64,000 bases of DNA from Paludisphaera soli (GCF_011064595.1 NZ_JAALJI010000003.1:1-64000); one strand, 5' to 3'; positions 7,072 to 17,874 are shown, counted from the first letter of the stretch. The notes: a model not told the origin generated them from the letters alone. Numbers and translations are program-made.

Positions 7072-9774
7072 TCAGTGTCCGGGCCCGAAGAAGACGGCGT
7101 TCAGGAAGAAACGCTGGGTGGTGGGAGTCATGGCGCGATAGTTGGGATCGTCGGCGAAGCCGATGACGTGACCCTTGCCGAGCGACTGGTAGACGACGAG
7201 CGGCTTGCCGGCCATCAATTCCAGGGTCTGGGGCCAGCAGAAGCCGCTGACGAGCAGGTCGCGCGCGGCCAGGTTCACGAGGTTGCGGCCGTCGGCGGGC
7301 TTCAATGGTGTCAGCACGACGTCGGTGTTCATCAACGGGTAGACCTCGGCCGGCGAACCGAACGTGACGAAGTGGTCGTCATAGACATCAGCCCGGAAAA
7401 AGGCACCGGGGACCGGATCGGGCGATTCTTCCTCCGCGCCAGTCCGGGGCTCGTCGGCGACGCCCGGCTTGTCGCCCTTGTCGTCGGCCTTGGGGTCGGG
7501 CTCCGTGGCGGTCTTGACCGGCTTTTTGACCACCTTCGAAGCCAGCAGGCCCGCCGACTTCCCGGCCCCCCAGGCGGCCGCCCCCTTCACGAGGATGAGG
7601 GTCCCGCCGGATCGCACCCAGTCCTTCAGCTTTCCCGCGAAGGCTTCCGGGAGCGAGCCGGGATAGCGGCCGTCCGGCAGGACGAGCACGTTGTACTTGG
7701 TCAGGTCCAGGTCGGCGATCGAGCCGCCCGGGACGCGCGTCGCCGGATAACGCCAGACTTGATCGAAGAGATACCAGGAGTGGCCCACGAACGGCGAGGC
7801 CGGACGATCGACCAGCATGGCGATCTTCGGTGGCTTCACCCAGGTGATGTGGAATCCGCCCAGACCCGTGCCGCCGTCGACCAGGCCCGTATCCGTGGCC
7901 ACGACCTTCAGACCCAGTCGCGCGGCCGTCTCGCGAATCCTCTCGTGCAGGGCGTCGGGGTTCTCGATGGTCCGCAGGAGCAACGTCCCCTTGGCGAAGC
8001 TGACGCCGCCGAGTCGGATCGACTCGTCCAGGACGTGGACGCGGAAGCCGGCGCGGAGCAACTCGGCCAGGGCGAGCATCGCGGCGTCGTCCTCGGCCTG
8101 GATCAGATAGCCGACGCGCGCCCTGTCCGGGCCGGAGACTTCGCCCGCCGCCTTGGGCTTCTCCACGACTTCGCTCTGCCAGGCGGACGAGCCTTCGACC
8201 GCCAGCGAGGCGACTCCGTGGGTCAAGGGGAGGGACCAGGCGGTGAGGTCGTAGATCTCGTCGTCGAGCCGGCGGCTCTTGCGGTCGAGCTGGCGCTTAC
8301 GGAAGGCCTCGCCCATGTCGAACCGGGCGTCGAGCAGCGAGCGCGCGAGTCGGCCCGCCGGCTGGGCGATGGAGACATGGTAGCTCCCGGCCGGGGCGGT
8401 CCACTCCTTGACCGTCGAGTCGGCGTCCTTCCTGGCCTGCACGGTGGCCGGGGCGGTCAGCTTGCGGACCTCGACGCCGTTCTTGATCAGCAGCTCGGCG
8501 AGCCCCGCGGCGCGGGCGGGCGTGGCTCCGGGCAGCAGCAGGTAGTCGCGGACCGGGCCCTCGCGGCCCAGGGTGACGGCCGAGGCCCGGTACTCGTAGA
8601 AGTCGCGCACGAGGTCGCGGGCGTTGGCGGCGGCGGTCTCCACCGTCGAGATCCCGCTGACGTAATGCCGGCGGACGCCGTCGTGGTAATAGAGCTTGCG
8701 CTCGTCCTCGCGGTCGACGACCAGTCCGCGCGTCCCCGCCTGTTCCCAGAGGATCCCGATCGACCCGTGGAGCGCGGGCCATGTGGTGCCGTAGCCCGGG
8801 TAGAAGCCGTCGTAAAGTTCGCGGCTGGTGTAGAGGAATCCGAAGCCGTCGAACCGTCCCGCCTGACGCTTGCCGAACCTCTCGAACCACTCGCGCTGGC
8901 GGGGCGTGATGAGGTCCAGGATCGGATCGGCCGGGGGGTCGAAATAGTATTCGTTGTTCGTGCCCATTTCATGGGCGTCGATCAGGACGTGGGGCTGCCA
9001 GGTCAGGTAGGCGGCGATCTTGTCGCGGGTCTCGGACTGGGTCTGGAGGAACCAGTCCCGATTCATGTCGAAGAGATAATGGTTGTGGCGGCCCGTCGCC
9101 CAGCGCTGGACCCGCTCGGCGGCCAGAGGCTCGGGATCGGGCTCCACTCCCCTCCCCTCGCGGTGGAAGTTCACGAACCGGTCGCGGCCGTCGGGGTTCT
9201 GCATCGGGTCGATGACGACGACTAGCTTCTCCAGCAGCCGACGCGTCTCCTCGCGACGGTCGGCGACCAGGTGATAAGCCGTGAGGATCGCGGCGTCGCC
9301 CGAGGAGATCTCGTCGCCGTGGACGCCGTAGGCCATCCAGACGATCGCGGGCAGTTCGTCGAGCAGGGGCCGCGCCTCGTCGCGCGAAGTCTTGCGCGGG
9401 TCCGCCAGCCGCAAGTTGGCCGCGCGGATTTCGTCGAGTCGAGCGAGATTCGCGGGCGAGCTGATGACGAGGTAGGCCAGCGGCCGTTTCTCGATGGTCC
9501 GGCCATATGGGACGAGTTTCGTCCGATCCGGCGCGGCCGCATTGAGCGCGGCCAGGTACCGCTCGATCTCCGAGACGCTGGAGACGTCGACGCCCCACGA
9601 GTGGCCGACGACCTGGGCGAGGGTCGGGATCGCGGGATCGGCGTCCACCTCGGGCATCGGCAGCAGCCACCCGGCCCCGCCTGTCTCAGCCTTCTCCTGA
9701 GCTTGCGCCATGCGAGGCGAGGCCAGCCCGATGATGAGGACCAGGAACGCCCGGAATCGCCTCGACTTGAGCAT
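7072..9774 (-). CDS. Exported M14-family zinc carboxypeptidase
   Basis: A 900-residue protein with a signal peptide (residues 1-25, ending AQA). The M14 peptidase domain spans roughly residues 55-400. HGDE supplies zinc ligands His152 and Glu155, DAHE supplies His268, and NPDGRDRF and HYLFDMNRDWF are typical of secreted M14 enzymes. The domain would cleave amino acids or modified groups from peptides outside the cytoplasm. The C-terminal third (from about residue 650) has YNVLVLPDG followed by LKDWVRSGGTLILVKG, a glutamine-amidotransferase-like fold that often follows the catalytic domain in this subgroup and may be regulatory. A GGGGAAG ribosome site precedes the ATG. It is flanked by large gaps, so it is probably monocistronic. 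Confidence 0.93.
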   Translation of the reverse strand: MLKSRRFRAFLVLIIGLASPRMAQAQEKAETGGAGWLLPMPEVDADPAIPTLAQVVGHSWGVDVSSVSEIERYLAALNAAAPDRTKLVPYGRTIEKRPLAYLVISSPANLARLDEIRAANLRLADPRKTSRDEARPLLDELPAIVWMAYGVHGDEISSGDAAILTAYHLVADRREETRRLLEKLVVVIDPMQNPDGRDRFVNFHREGRGVEPDPEPLAAERVQRWATGRHNHYLFDMNRDWFLQTQSETRDKIAAYLTWQPHVLIDAHEMGTNNEYYFDPPADPILDLITPRQREWFERFGKRQAGRFDGFGFLYTSRELYDGFYPGYGTTWPALHGSIGILWEQAGTRGLVVDREDERKLYYHDGVRRHYVSGISTVETAAANARDLVRDFYEYRASAVTLGREGPVRDYLLLPGATPARAAGLAELLIKNGVEVRKLTAPATVQARKDADSTVKEWTAPAGSYHVSIAQPAGRLARSLLDARFDMGEAFRKRQLDRKSRRLDDEIYDLTAWSLPLTHGVASLAVEGSSAWQSEVVEKPKAAGEVSGPDRARVGYLIQAEDDAAMLALAELLRAGFRVHVLDESIRLGGVSFAKGTLLLRTIENPDALHERIRETAARLGLKVVATDTGLVDGGTGLGGFHITWVKPPKIAMLVDRPASPFVGHSWYLFDQVWRYPATRVPGGSIADLDLTKYNVLVLPDGRYPGSLPEAFAGKLKDWVRSGGTLILVKGAAAWGAGKSAGLLASKVVKKPVKTATEPDPKADDKGDKPGVADEPRTGAEEESPDPVPGAFFRADVYDDHFVTFGSPAEVYPLMNTDVVLTPLKPADGRNLVNLAARDLLVSGFCWPQTLELMAGKPLVVYQSLGKGHVIGFADDPNYRAMTPTTQRFFLNAVFFGPGH

Positions 9775-9919
9775 GAAGCTTCCCCATCTGATCCCGTGAT
9801 GCCGACCTGGATGTCGTACGATCGAGGCTAGCGAGGATCATGCGGAATAGCAAGATGCGCAGTTTGGGCGAAAAAGGCGGGAGTTTGGTTAAGGTGCGTT
9901 GGGCCCGGCTTCGAAACGA

Positions 9920-9948
9920 GAGCGAGGACCGGGGGCCGGTCCTCGCTC
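9920..9948 (-). terminator. Strong hairpin downstream of the LEA-like gene
   Basis: GAGCGAGGACCGG, a GGG loop, then CCGGTCCTCGCTC: a perfect 13-bp stem 34 bases beyond the stop of the LEA-like gene. On the minus strand it is followed by TCGTTTCG, a short and interrupted T tract. It probably ends that transcript. Confidence 0.65.
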
Positions 9949-9981
9949 AGGAGTCACGATGGTGACGATATCGGTCGAACC

Positions 9982-10230
9982 TCAGGACTTGCGCTGGACG
10001 GCCTCGCCGGCTTCTTCGAGCTTCTCGCCGCCCTGATGGGCCTTTTCCTTGACCCAATCTTTCGCATCCTGGGCTTTCTCACCGGCAGCCTGGCCCAGCT
10101 CGGTGGCCTTCTCCTTGACGTCCTGGCCGATCTCGCAGGCCTTGTCGGAGACGGCGCTGCCGACCTCCTTGGCCTTCTCGGCAGCGTTGTGAGCGGCTTC
10201 CTTCGCTTTGTCGGTGTAGGATTCGGCCAT
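9982..10230 (-). CDS. LEA/CsbD-like stress protein
   Basis: An 82-residue, highly charged protein without hydrophobic segments. It is built from imperfect 11-residue repeats rich in Ala, Lys, Glu and Asp (DKAKEAAHNAAEKAKEVG, EKATELGQAAGEKAQDAK, WVKEKAHQGGEKLEEAG). This is the amphipathic-helix pattern of group 3 late-embryogenesis-abundant proteins and similar to bacterial CsbD/YtjH-type general stress proteins, which protect proteins or membranes during drying or osmotic stress. CAGGAG lies seven bases before the ATG. A candidate sigma-54 promoter and a leader hairpin lie upstream, and a strong hairpin lies downstream, so it is its own transcription unit. Confidence 0.85.
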   Translation of the reverse strand: MAESYTDKAKEAAHNAAEKAKEVGSAVSDKACEIGQDVKEKATELGQAAGEKAQDAKDWVKEKAHQGGEKLEEAGEAVQRKS

Positions 10231-10270
10231 GACGAACTCCTGAGGTGAAGAGAGGTCTCAGTCCAGGTGG

Positions 10271-10288
10271 AGCCCCGCTCGCGGGGCT
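10271..10288 (-). promoter_or_regulatory. Hairpin in the leader of the LEA-like gene
   Basis: AGCCCCGC followed by GCGGGGCT with a two-base centre folds into a hairpin about 40 bases before the start codon, inside the expected mRNA leader. It could act as an mRNA stabiliser or translation switch; nothing else in the sequence says which. Confidence 0.35.
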
Positions 10289-10324
10289 TGCCATCAGCAG
10301 GTCGTGATGGTTGTTTCCGAATAG

Positions 10325-10340
10325 TGCAAAGCCGGTGCCA
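10325..10340 (-). promoter_or_regulatory. Candidate sigma-54 (RpoN) promoter of the LEA-like gene
   Basis: Read on the minus strand this is TGGCAC, five bases, TTGCA: a full match to the -24/-12 consensus with its invariant GG and GC at the right spacing. Transcription would start near 10314, leaving an 84-base leader to the ATG at 10230. RpoN promoters need an enhancer-binding activator; none is encoded in the window. Confidence 0.6.
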
Positions 10341-10384
10341 AGCGTTTCCATCGGAGATGCCGGCTTCGAGGATTTCGGTTCGGC

Positions 10385-11605
10385 TCAGTCGCGATCCATG
10401 TTTTCTCGATGGGGCGTGCTGACGACCTGTCCTCGTTCGTCCAGAAGGTTGAAGTAGTACGCTCGCGCGGCCTCCGGCCGACGTGCCGTGACGGTCTTCG
10501 AAGTCGGGTCGACCGCGGCGTCGACCGCCTCCCAGAGCCGCTCCGGCCAGGGGCCGTCGGCCTTCGTGAAGAGCAACTCGGCCCGGACGATCGGGGAGTC
10601 GCCCTCGTAGTTCGTCGTCAAGATTTCGCCGTCCTCCCGGATCGGTCCGACGCGAGGGAGCCCTGGGCCGTGCTTCAGGATCGAGTCGGCGAAGGTTCGG
10701 ATTTCCTCGGGGTTCTCGCCGGCGCCGCCGTGGCCGTGGGGCATGCGCAAGCGGATGCTCAGGGTCGAGTCGCCACCCGAGGCCCGGTAGGACTTGCGGA
10801 GCGAGTCCAGCGGGTAGGCGAAGTCGTTCGTGCCTGTCACCCAGAGTTTGGGTGCCTTGCCGAGCGGTAGGTAATGCGAGGGGTCCCAGAGGGCCAGCCA
10901 CCGCTCGCCCGTCGGGCCGAGCTTGTCGATCTCGGGCTTCCAGACCGAGTTCTCGCCGAGGAACCCGCAGCCGTAGACCGGCACGGCGAACCGGAACCGC
11001 TCATCGAGTCCGGACGCGATGCAGGTGAGGTAGCCGCCCCAGGAGATCCCGGTAAGGCCGATGCGGTCGGGGTCGACCTCGGGCAAGGAACGGAGCAGCG
11101 AGTGGGCGAGGATCACGTCGGCCACGGCGTGGTACGTCCATTGGTCCTCGGGGGCTGCGAGTGCGTCGGCGAAGCGATTGCCCGGCGGCCCGCCCTTCTC
11201 GTGGCGTTCCCACTTGCCATAGGAGCCGCGCGGGACCGTGCCGCAGGTGTCCATCGCGATCGCGGCGTAGCCCCGGCTCGTCCAGAGCCGGACCCATTCC
11301 TCGAAGGCCGTGCCGCCGCCGCCATGGACCAGAACGACCCCCGGGGCCTTCTCGCCCGGCCGCGGGGCCGGCAGGCCGATCCACGCGAAGGTCTCGGTCG
11401 GCTTCCCCTTCCAGGGTGAGGCTTCGTAGAAGACGGCCGAGAGGCCCTCGGCCTGGAAGCCCTCGGCCGGTCGGTGGCGAGGGGCTGTGAGCATCGCGGG
11501 GGTGGCCTCCATCGGACCGACGTCTTGCCCGAGCACGGAGGTCGCCGTCAACAGCGACGCGAGCCAGGAGAAGGCGGCGTTTCGGGTGGGCAGGGCGTAC
11601 GGCAC
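10385..11605 (-). CDS. Exported alpha/beta hydrolase, acetyl xylan esterase-like
   Basis: A 406-residue protein with a signal peptide (residues 1-26, ending VLG). The alpha/beta-hydrolase core has VVLVHGGGGTAFEEW (oxyanion region, residues ~99-113), the nucleophile elbow GISWGG with Ser188, a probable acid in TGTNDF and the catalytic His in MPHGHGG. This is the dienelactone hydrolase / acetyl xylan esterase clan. It probably removes ester groups from plant or algal polysaccharides outside the cytoplasm. The C-terminal ~100 residues form a beta-rich module often attached to such planctomycete esterases. The start is a GTG with GGAGGTGA six bases upstream, a strong site that decides between candidates. 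Confidence 0.87.
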   Translation of the reverse strand: MPYALPTRNAAFSWLASLLTATSVLGQDVGPMEATPAMLTAPRHRPAEGFQAEGLSAVFYEASPWKGKPTETFAWIGLPAPRPGEKAPGVVLVHGGGGTAFEEWVRLWTSRGYAAIAMDTCGTVPRGSYGKWERHEKGGPPGNRFADALAAPEDQWTYHAVADVILAHSLLRSLPEVDPDRIGLTGISWGGYLTCIASGLDERFRFAVPVYGCGFLGENSVWKPEIDKLGPTGERWLALWDPSHYLPLGKAPKLWVTGTNDFAYPLDSLRKSYRASGGDSTLSIRLRMPHGHGGAGENPEEIRTFADSILKHGPGLPRVGPIREDGEILTTNYEGDSPIVRAELLFTKADGPWPERLWEAVDAAVDPTSKTVTARRPEAARAYYFNLLDERGQVVSTPHRENMDRD

Positions 11606-11790
11606 GGGGTCACCTCCGGTCGAGGGGCGTCGAATCCACGTCCTGGTTCATACCGGCGCCGTGGCCGCGGGACAAGCGGGCGGCGAGGACTCGGCCCCTG
11701 TCGGCGTCCCGTCGATGATGTTAGCCTGGCTCCTGTCATTCGAGCGGGGACGGCCGAGGTCCCGCCGCGTCGCGAGGAGTCCGCCCGACG

Positions 11791-13227
11791 GTGCACGAGG
11801 TCCTGACCAAGGCGTATTACTGGATCGCGGCCGAGCTGACGACCCTGCTGGGCTTCGGGCTGGCCATCGTCTTCGTCGCCTATCTGATCCGACAGAAACG
11901 CTCGCCGGCGAGCACCCTGGCCTGGCTGCTGATCGTCATCCTGGCCCCTTACGTCGGGGTGCCGCTCTACATCCTGTTCGGCGGCCGGAAAATGAGCCGC
12001 ATGGCCGCGCGGAAGGCGCCTGTCTACGCCGGGGCCGCCCACCGCACCGCCCCCTCGATCGATTCGGACACCGAACGCCTGCTGCGTTCTTATGGGGTTC
12101 CCGAGGCGAAGGCCGGCAACATCGTCGCCATCGTGGAGTCGGGCGAGGAAGCCTATGTCCGGATGATGGAGCTGATCGACGAGGCCCGGTCCACGATCTA
12201 CCTGACCACCTTCATCCTGGCGGACGACGAGGTCGGGCTGGCGGTGATCGAGGCCTTGGCGCGGAAGGCGAGGCAAGGCGTGATGGTCCGGCTCCTGCTG
12301 GACGACGTCGGGTCGTGGTGGCTGCGGCGTCGGCGGCTGGTCCCGTTGATCGAGGCGGGGGGGCGGGTCGCCTACTTCATGCCGATGATCCACCTGCCGT
12401 TTCGCGGCCGGGCCAACCTGCGGAACCACCGCAAGGTGGTCATCGCCGATGGCCGGGCGGCCATGGCCGGCGGGATGAACCTGACCGCCTCCTACATCGG
12501 GCCCCTGCCCGACCCTCACCGTTGGAGGGACCTGGCGATCGTCGTCGAGGGGCCGGCCGTCGAGGACCTGGAGTGGCTCTTCCGGTCGGACTGGCGGTTC
12601 ACCACCGGAGAAAACCTCCCCGCGGGACGTCGTCGGGTCCCGCTGGGATCGGACCAGGCCTCGATCCCGACCGGACGCGACCGTCCGGGCCAGACCGTCG
12701 TGCAGGTCGTCGCGAGCGGGCCGGACGTGGAGGGGGACCCGCTGTTCGAGTCGCTCCTGGCGCTGACGTTCTTCGCCAGGCGGCGGATCTGGATCGTCAC
12801 CCCCTACTTCGTACCCGACGACATGTTGGTCCGGGCCCTCGTCCTGGCGGCGCGTCGAGGGGTCGACGTCCGCCTGATCGTGCCCTGGAAGTCGAACCAC
12901 CCGATCGCCGACCTGGCCCGCGAGGGATTCATCCGCGAGTTGCACGAGGCCGGGGCCGAGGTGCTCCTGTATCGGCCGACCATGCTCCACGCCAAGGCGG
13001 TGATGTTCGACGACCGCCTGGCCGTCATCGGTTCCGCCAACATGGACAACCGCAGCCTCTTCCTCAATTACGAAGTCGCGCTCTACGTCTTCTCGACCGA
13101 ACGCGTCGCCGAGGTCGCGCGTTGGGTCGAACGCCTGGCTGCCGGCTGCACCGTCTACGAGCCGAAACGCGGGGGCGTCCGCGAGATCGCCGAGAACGTC
13201 CTCCGCCTCTTCGCCCCCCTTCTCTGA
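11791..13227 (+). CDS. cls: Cardiolipin synthase (phospholipase D family)
   Basis: A 478-residue membrane enzyme that joins two phosphatidylglycerols, or a related pair, into cardiolipin. Two N-terminal transmembrane segments (residues ~10-32 and 42-64) precede two phospholipase D motifs of the HxKxxxxD type: NHRKVVIAD (His213, Lys215, Asp220) and LHAKAVMFD (His400, Lys402, Asp407), each followed by a Gly-Asn stretch (AGGMN and GSANMDNRS). Length and order fit bacterial Cls. The start is GTG at 11791 with GAGGAG 13 bases upstream. The gene is divergent from the esterase and is followed by a hairpin-forming repeat. No other phospholipid gene is adjacent. Confidence 0.94.
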   Translation: MHEVLTKAYYWIAAELTTLLGFGLAIVFVAYLIRQKRSPASTLAWLLIVILAPYVGVPLYILFGGRKMSRMAARKAPVYAGAAHRTAPSIDSDTERLLRSYGVPEAKAGNIVAIVESGEEAYVRMMELIDEARSTIYLTTFILADDEVGLAVIEALARKARQGVMVRLLLDDVGSWWLRRRRLVPLIEAGGRVAYFMPMIHLPFRGRANLRNHRKVVIADGRAAMAGGMNLTASYIGPLPDPHRWRDLAIVVEGPAVEDLEWLFRSDWRFTTGENLPAGRRRVPLGSDQASIPTGRDRPGQTVVQVVASGPDVEGDPLFESLLALTFFARRRIWIVTPYFVPDDMLVRALVLAARRGVDVRLIVPWKSNHPIADLAREGFIRELHEAGAEVLLYRPTMLHAKAVMFDDRLAVIGSANMDNRSLFLNYEVALYVFSTERVAEVARWVERLAAGCTVYEPKRGGVREIAENVLRLFAPLL

Positions 13228-13233
13228 CGCCGA

Positions 13234-13338
13234 AATCGGCTTCGTTCGCGCCAGCTCGAAAACGAAGCCATTCGACGTAAGCCGTTGCATGGCATGGCGT
13301 TAACCTTGGATTTTGCGTGAGGGAATTGGCTTCGTTCG
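13234..13338. repeat. Pair of 15-base direct repeats with an inverted copy between them
   Basis: AATCGGCTTCGTTCG (13234-13248) recurs as AATTGGCTTCGTTCG (13324-13338), 14 of 15 identical, 90 bases apart. An inverted AACGAAGCC lies at 13261-13269. The copies sit in non-coding DNA and have the look of a dispersed intergenic repeat family; I see no further copies of the full unit in this window. Confidence 0.55.
13238..13269 (+). terminator. Possible hairpin terminator after the cardiolipin synthase gene
   Basis: GGCTTCGTT pairs with AACGAAGCC across a 14-base loop, starting 11 bases after the cls stop. There is no T run behind it, so termination is only a possibility; the same bases belong to the repeat described here. 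Confidence 0.35.
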
Positions 13339-13561
13339 GCGCAGTTCCGCCCTCGAATCTGCAGGCCCCACGATGTCGCGAGCAGCGCGAGCTGGGTCGT
13401 GGTCCCTGCGGGTTCACGAGGCGCGCACCCCCAGGGGGACACTACCACCGATTCGCCCGATTGCGACGGGGCCGGTCGCTCGCCGGCCCTATCGAGTCGG
13501 CGTGGCGAGGCGGAGTTCCAGGCCGCCGAGACCGGGGCGGCCCGTGCCGAGCGTCGGGCCG

Positions 13562-14791
13562 TCAGGCTTCGCTGACGAGATACCCGATCCCGTCGTCGTC
13601 CGACTCGAACGGCTCGGCCTCGCGACGCTTGGGCAGGAGCACCTTCAGGAGCGGCGGGGCGAGGAACGTCGTGACGATGACCATGAGGGTGACGCCGCCG
13701 AACTGGCCGCTGTCGAAGATCCCCCTGGCGAGCCCCATCTGGGCGAAGATCAGGCCCACCTCGCCGCGAGGGATCATGCCCACGCCGATCACACGTTTGT
13801 CCCCCTTGAACCACCAGGGCGCGTAGCCGGCCGCCATCTTGCCGACGACGCCGGTGACGATCAGCATCGCGCCCAAGCCCAGGGCCATTCGAGCCTCGGG
13901 GTTGCGTGGATCGAGGGCCGATAGATCGACCGAGGCGCCCACGGCCACGAAGAAGAGGGGTACGAAGAAATGGCCGAGCGCCGTGATGCCGTGCTCGATT
14001 TCCTGGGCCTTGGCCGTCCCCCTGATCAGTACGCCCGCCGCAAACGCTCCGATGATGCGCGCCGAGCCTGACTTCTCCGCCAGCCAGGCCAGTAACAGCG
14101 CCAGGATCAAGCCGAGGATCGTCGGCGTGCCGGGGAGGTCGAAGCGGCTGGCGACTCGGATGATCCAGGGGAGCGTCAGCCTGCCGACGATCAGGACTCC
14201 CGCAAGGAAGCCGAAGGCCTGGAGAGTGGCCAGCCCGACGGTCGATGGCGTGACCACACCGCCTTTGACGAGGCCGCCGACGACCGTCAGGATCACCAGG
14301 CCGAGGATGTCGTCGATGACCGCCGCCCCCAGGATCACCTGGCCCTCGGGGGCCTTCAGCTTGCCCATGTCCGAGAGCACCCTGGCCGTGATCCCGACGC
14401 TCGTGGCCGTCAGGGTCGCCCCGGCCATGATCGCCACGATGTTATCCAGCCCCATCATGCGGCAGCCTGCGTAGCCCAGGCCGAACGGCGCGACCACTCC
14501 CGCGATCGCCACCGCGACCGAGGTGCCGCCCACCTTCATCATCGAGCCCAGGTCGGTCTCCAGGCCGATCGCGAGCAGCAGGATCGCCACCCCCAACTCG
14601 GAGAGCAAGTGGATCGTCTCGATGTGCGGATCGACCTTGCCGAGGACCGAGCCGCCGACCACGATCCCGCCGATCAACTCGCCGAGGACCGCCGGCTGGC
14701 CGATCCGCTGCGCCAGCTCGCCGAAGATCTTCGCCGCCAGGAGCATCACAACGAGCATCGCGAAGAACTGCGCGGGTTCCAGATGTTGCAC
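13562..14791 (-). CDS. Cation:proton antiporter, CPA2 (KefB/NapA-like) family
   Basis: A 409-residue integral membrane protein with about twelve hydrophobic segments. Family marks are GQPAVLGELIGGIVVG (residues ~31-46), LAIGLETDL and the ion-site VIDDILGLVIL, whose Asp-Asp pair is typical of electrogenic Na+/H+ antiporters. SARIIGAFAAGVLI, FFVPLFFVAVGASVDL and MIPRGEVGLIFA follow in the expected order. It would exchange Na+ or K+ for protons across the inner membrane. It lacks the TrkA-N/C domains of full KefB proteins, so it is the short NapA-type form. The start is GTG, with AAGG eight bases upstream. Confidence 0.94.
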   Translation of the reverse strand: MQHLEPAQFFAMLVVMLLAAKIFGELAQRIGQPAVLGELIGGIVVGGSVLGKVDPHIETIHLLSELGVAILLLAIGLETDLGSMMKVGGTSVAVAIAGVVAPFGLGYAGCRMMGLDNIVAIMAGATLTATSVGITARVLSDMGKLKAPEGQVILGAAVIDDILGLVILTVVGGLVKGGVVTPSTVGLATLQAFGFLAGVLIVGRLTLPWIIRVASRFDLPGTPTILGLILALLLAWLAEKSGSARIIGAFAAGVLIRGTAKAQEIEHGITALGHFFVPLFFVAVGASVDLSALDPRNPEARMALGLGAMLIVTGVVGKMAAGYAPWWFKGDKRVIGVGMIPRGEVGLIFAQMGLARGIFDSGQFGGVTLMVIVTTFLAPPLLKVLLPKRREAEPFESDDDGIGYLVSEA

Positions 14792-15218
14792 GACACCGCC
14801 TTTCCCTGAGCCAGATTCATGTAATCGAGCGAATATGCGGAAGCCCCGATGTCGGCCGTCGCTTTCGCCTCAGGACCGCATCGTAATCGACGGAGCGGCC
14901 CGCGTCTGCCCGCGATCTCGGCCGGGCCATCGTCGAATTCTTCGAACTCAGGCGGCGACGCCCTCGTCCCGATGGCCTCCGGAGGGGGACCCCTGATCAG
15001 CCTCGCCGCATGAACGGATGAACCGGTTGCATTTTCATGCTGGATCAAGTCAGGGTGTTTTTCGTACCATTGGGGGACGCGGGGATGGCTTCGAATTGGT
15101 GGAGCGGCGGCGAGGGTCGGGCTTCTCGCCGGAAAGGCGGGGGGCGGCGACGAGCCGTCCGCTGATTTGGGATCGACCGCTCTGACGCCTCGAACGTGGG
15201 ACGCGAGCTAGGAACACG
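14792..15218. other. Intergenic region between the divergent antiporter and typA genes
   Basis: A 427-base divergent region that must hold promoters for both genes. On the plus strand TGGATC (15041) and TACCAT (15064) at 17-base spacing are a weak candidate for typA. I see no hairpin, RNA gene or credible small protein here. Confidence 0.4.
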
Positions 15219-17045
<1,827 letters not shown>

Positions 17046-17055
17046 GCCGACGCGA

Positions 17056-17598
17056 TCAAGAATGCGAAGAGGGCGGCGTCGCGGCTCCGGCCGTCGGCGT
17101 CGCCCCGACCGCGCGCTGATTGCGGAGCTTCTGATAGAACAGGATCTCCAGCCGGTTGTTCCGCAGCGCGATGTGCGCCTCGCGGATCAGCTGGACGCAG
17201 GCCGCCAGCATGAGCCCCACGCCCAGGATCGCCAGCGTCGTCGGCACGATGAGGATCCAGCCCCCCATCAGCGTGTTCAACGCCAGGGTCAGGCTCGTGC
17301 CGACGTACATGGCCATCGCCAGGTACAGCAGCGTGAGCGTCAGCCGGATCAGGTCGCTGCGCTGGACCATCCGGTCGAGCTGCACCGCGATGTGCTCCAG
17401 CCGATCCTCGACGTAATCGACCGCCTTGGTCCCCCGGCCGAGCTCGTCCCCCTCCAGGTTGAGCTGGCGGATCCGATCCACGACCCGCGACATCCGGTTC
17501 GAAGTCGAGATGATCAGCGACCCAGTCGCCGTCATGAAGAGCGCGGGCGTGATCATCGCCGAGAGCGTGGCGTAGGCTTCCGAGGGGGCGACAGGCAT
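17056..17598 (-). CDS. DUF2721 family membrane protein
   Basis: A 180-residue inner-membrane protein. The N-terminal segment MITPALFMTATGSLIISTSN followed by RMSRVVDRIRQLN is the DUF2721 signature. A charged linker (VEDRLEHIAVQLDRMVQR) and two strong transmembrane segments (LTLLYLAMAMYVGTSLTLAL and ILIVPTTLAILGVGLMLAAC) follow, and the tail ends in a cytoplasmic amphipathic helix. Members are widespread and uncharacterised; the coiled linker suggests oligomer formation. The ribosome site is weak. It is convergent with typA. Confidence 0.9.
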   Translation of the reverse strand: MPVAPSEAYATLSAMITPALFMTATGSLIISTSNRMSRVVDRIRQLNLEGDELGRGTKAVDYVEDRLEHIAVQLDRMVQRSDLIRLTLTLLYLAMAMYVGTSLTLALNTLMGGWILIVPTTLAILGVGLMLAACVQLIREAHIALRNNRLEILFYQKLRNQRAVGATPTAGAATPPSSHS

Positions 17599-17806
17599 GG
17601 GAGCAAGCTCGGTTCTTGGACAGGTCGACCCATCCGCATGGTGTCTATCGCAGCAGACTCACGACGGCAGGTCCAGCTTTCGGCAACATCGTTCCGATCC
17701 AAATGGTGAAAGCTCGGAAACGATACTGTGACCATGGAGGAGTGGTCTATCCGGTGTCCGGGACCCAGATGAGACAAGGGGACAACAACCACGGCGAGAA
17801 ATCGCC

Positions 17807-17835
17807 TTGCGATTGGCTCGTTTGAGGGTTAGAAG
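17807..17835 (+). promoter_or_regulatory. Candidate promoter of the DoxX-like gene
   Basis: TTGCGA, 17 bases, TAGAAG: a housekeeping-type pair with four of six matches in each box. It would start transcription near 17842, about 33 bases before the ATG at 17875. Confidence 0.4.
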
Positions 17836-17874
17836 CTGCATCATGACGCAGTCGAAACCTTGTGGGCCAGTGAA

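Larger units (their letters stand above)
13228..13561. other. Intergenic region between cls and the antiporter (convergent)
   Basis: A 334-base gap between two convergent genes. Its first third is the repeat/hairpin element. The remainder shows open frames only with arginine-rich, non-family translation, no promoter I would defend and no RNA gene. Confidence 0.5.

Noticed and set aside
6793-9225. Plus-strand open frame of about 800 codons opposite the M14 peptidase
   Set aside because: Shadow of the peptidase gene; the peptidase has signal peptide, zinc ligands and a proper start, the opposite frame has none.
11548-13290. Minus-strand open frame opposite cls
   Set aside because: The sense strand encodes both phospholipase D motifs; the opposite frame has no family features.
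13313-13924. Plus-strand open frame reaching from the intergenic repeat into the antiporter gene
   Set aside because: It overlaps the antiporter in antisense and consists of repeat-derived and mirror-frame sequence.
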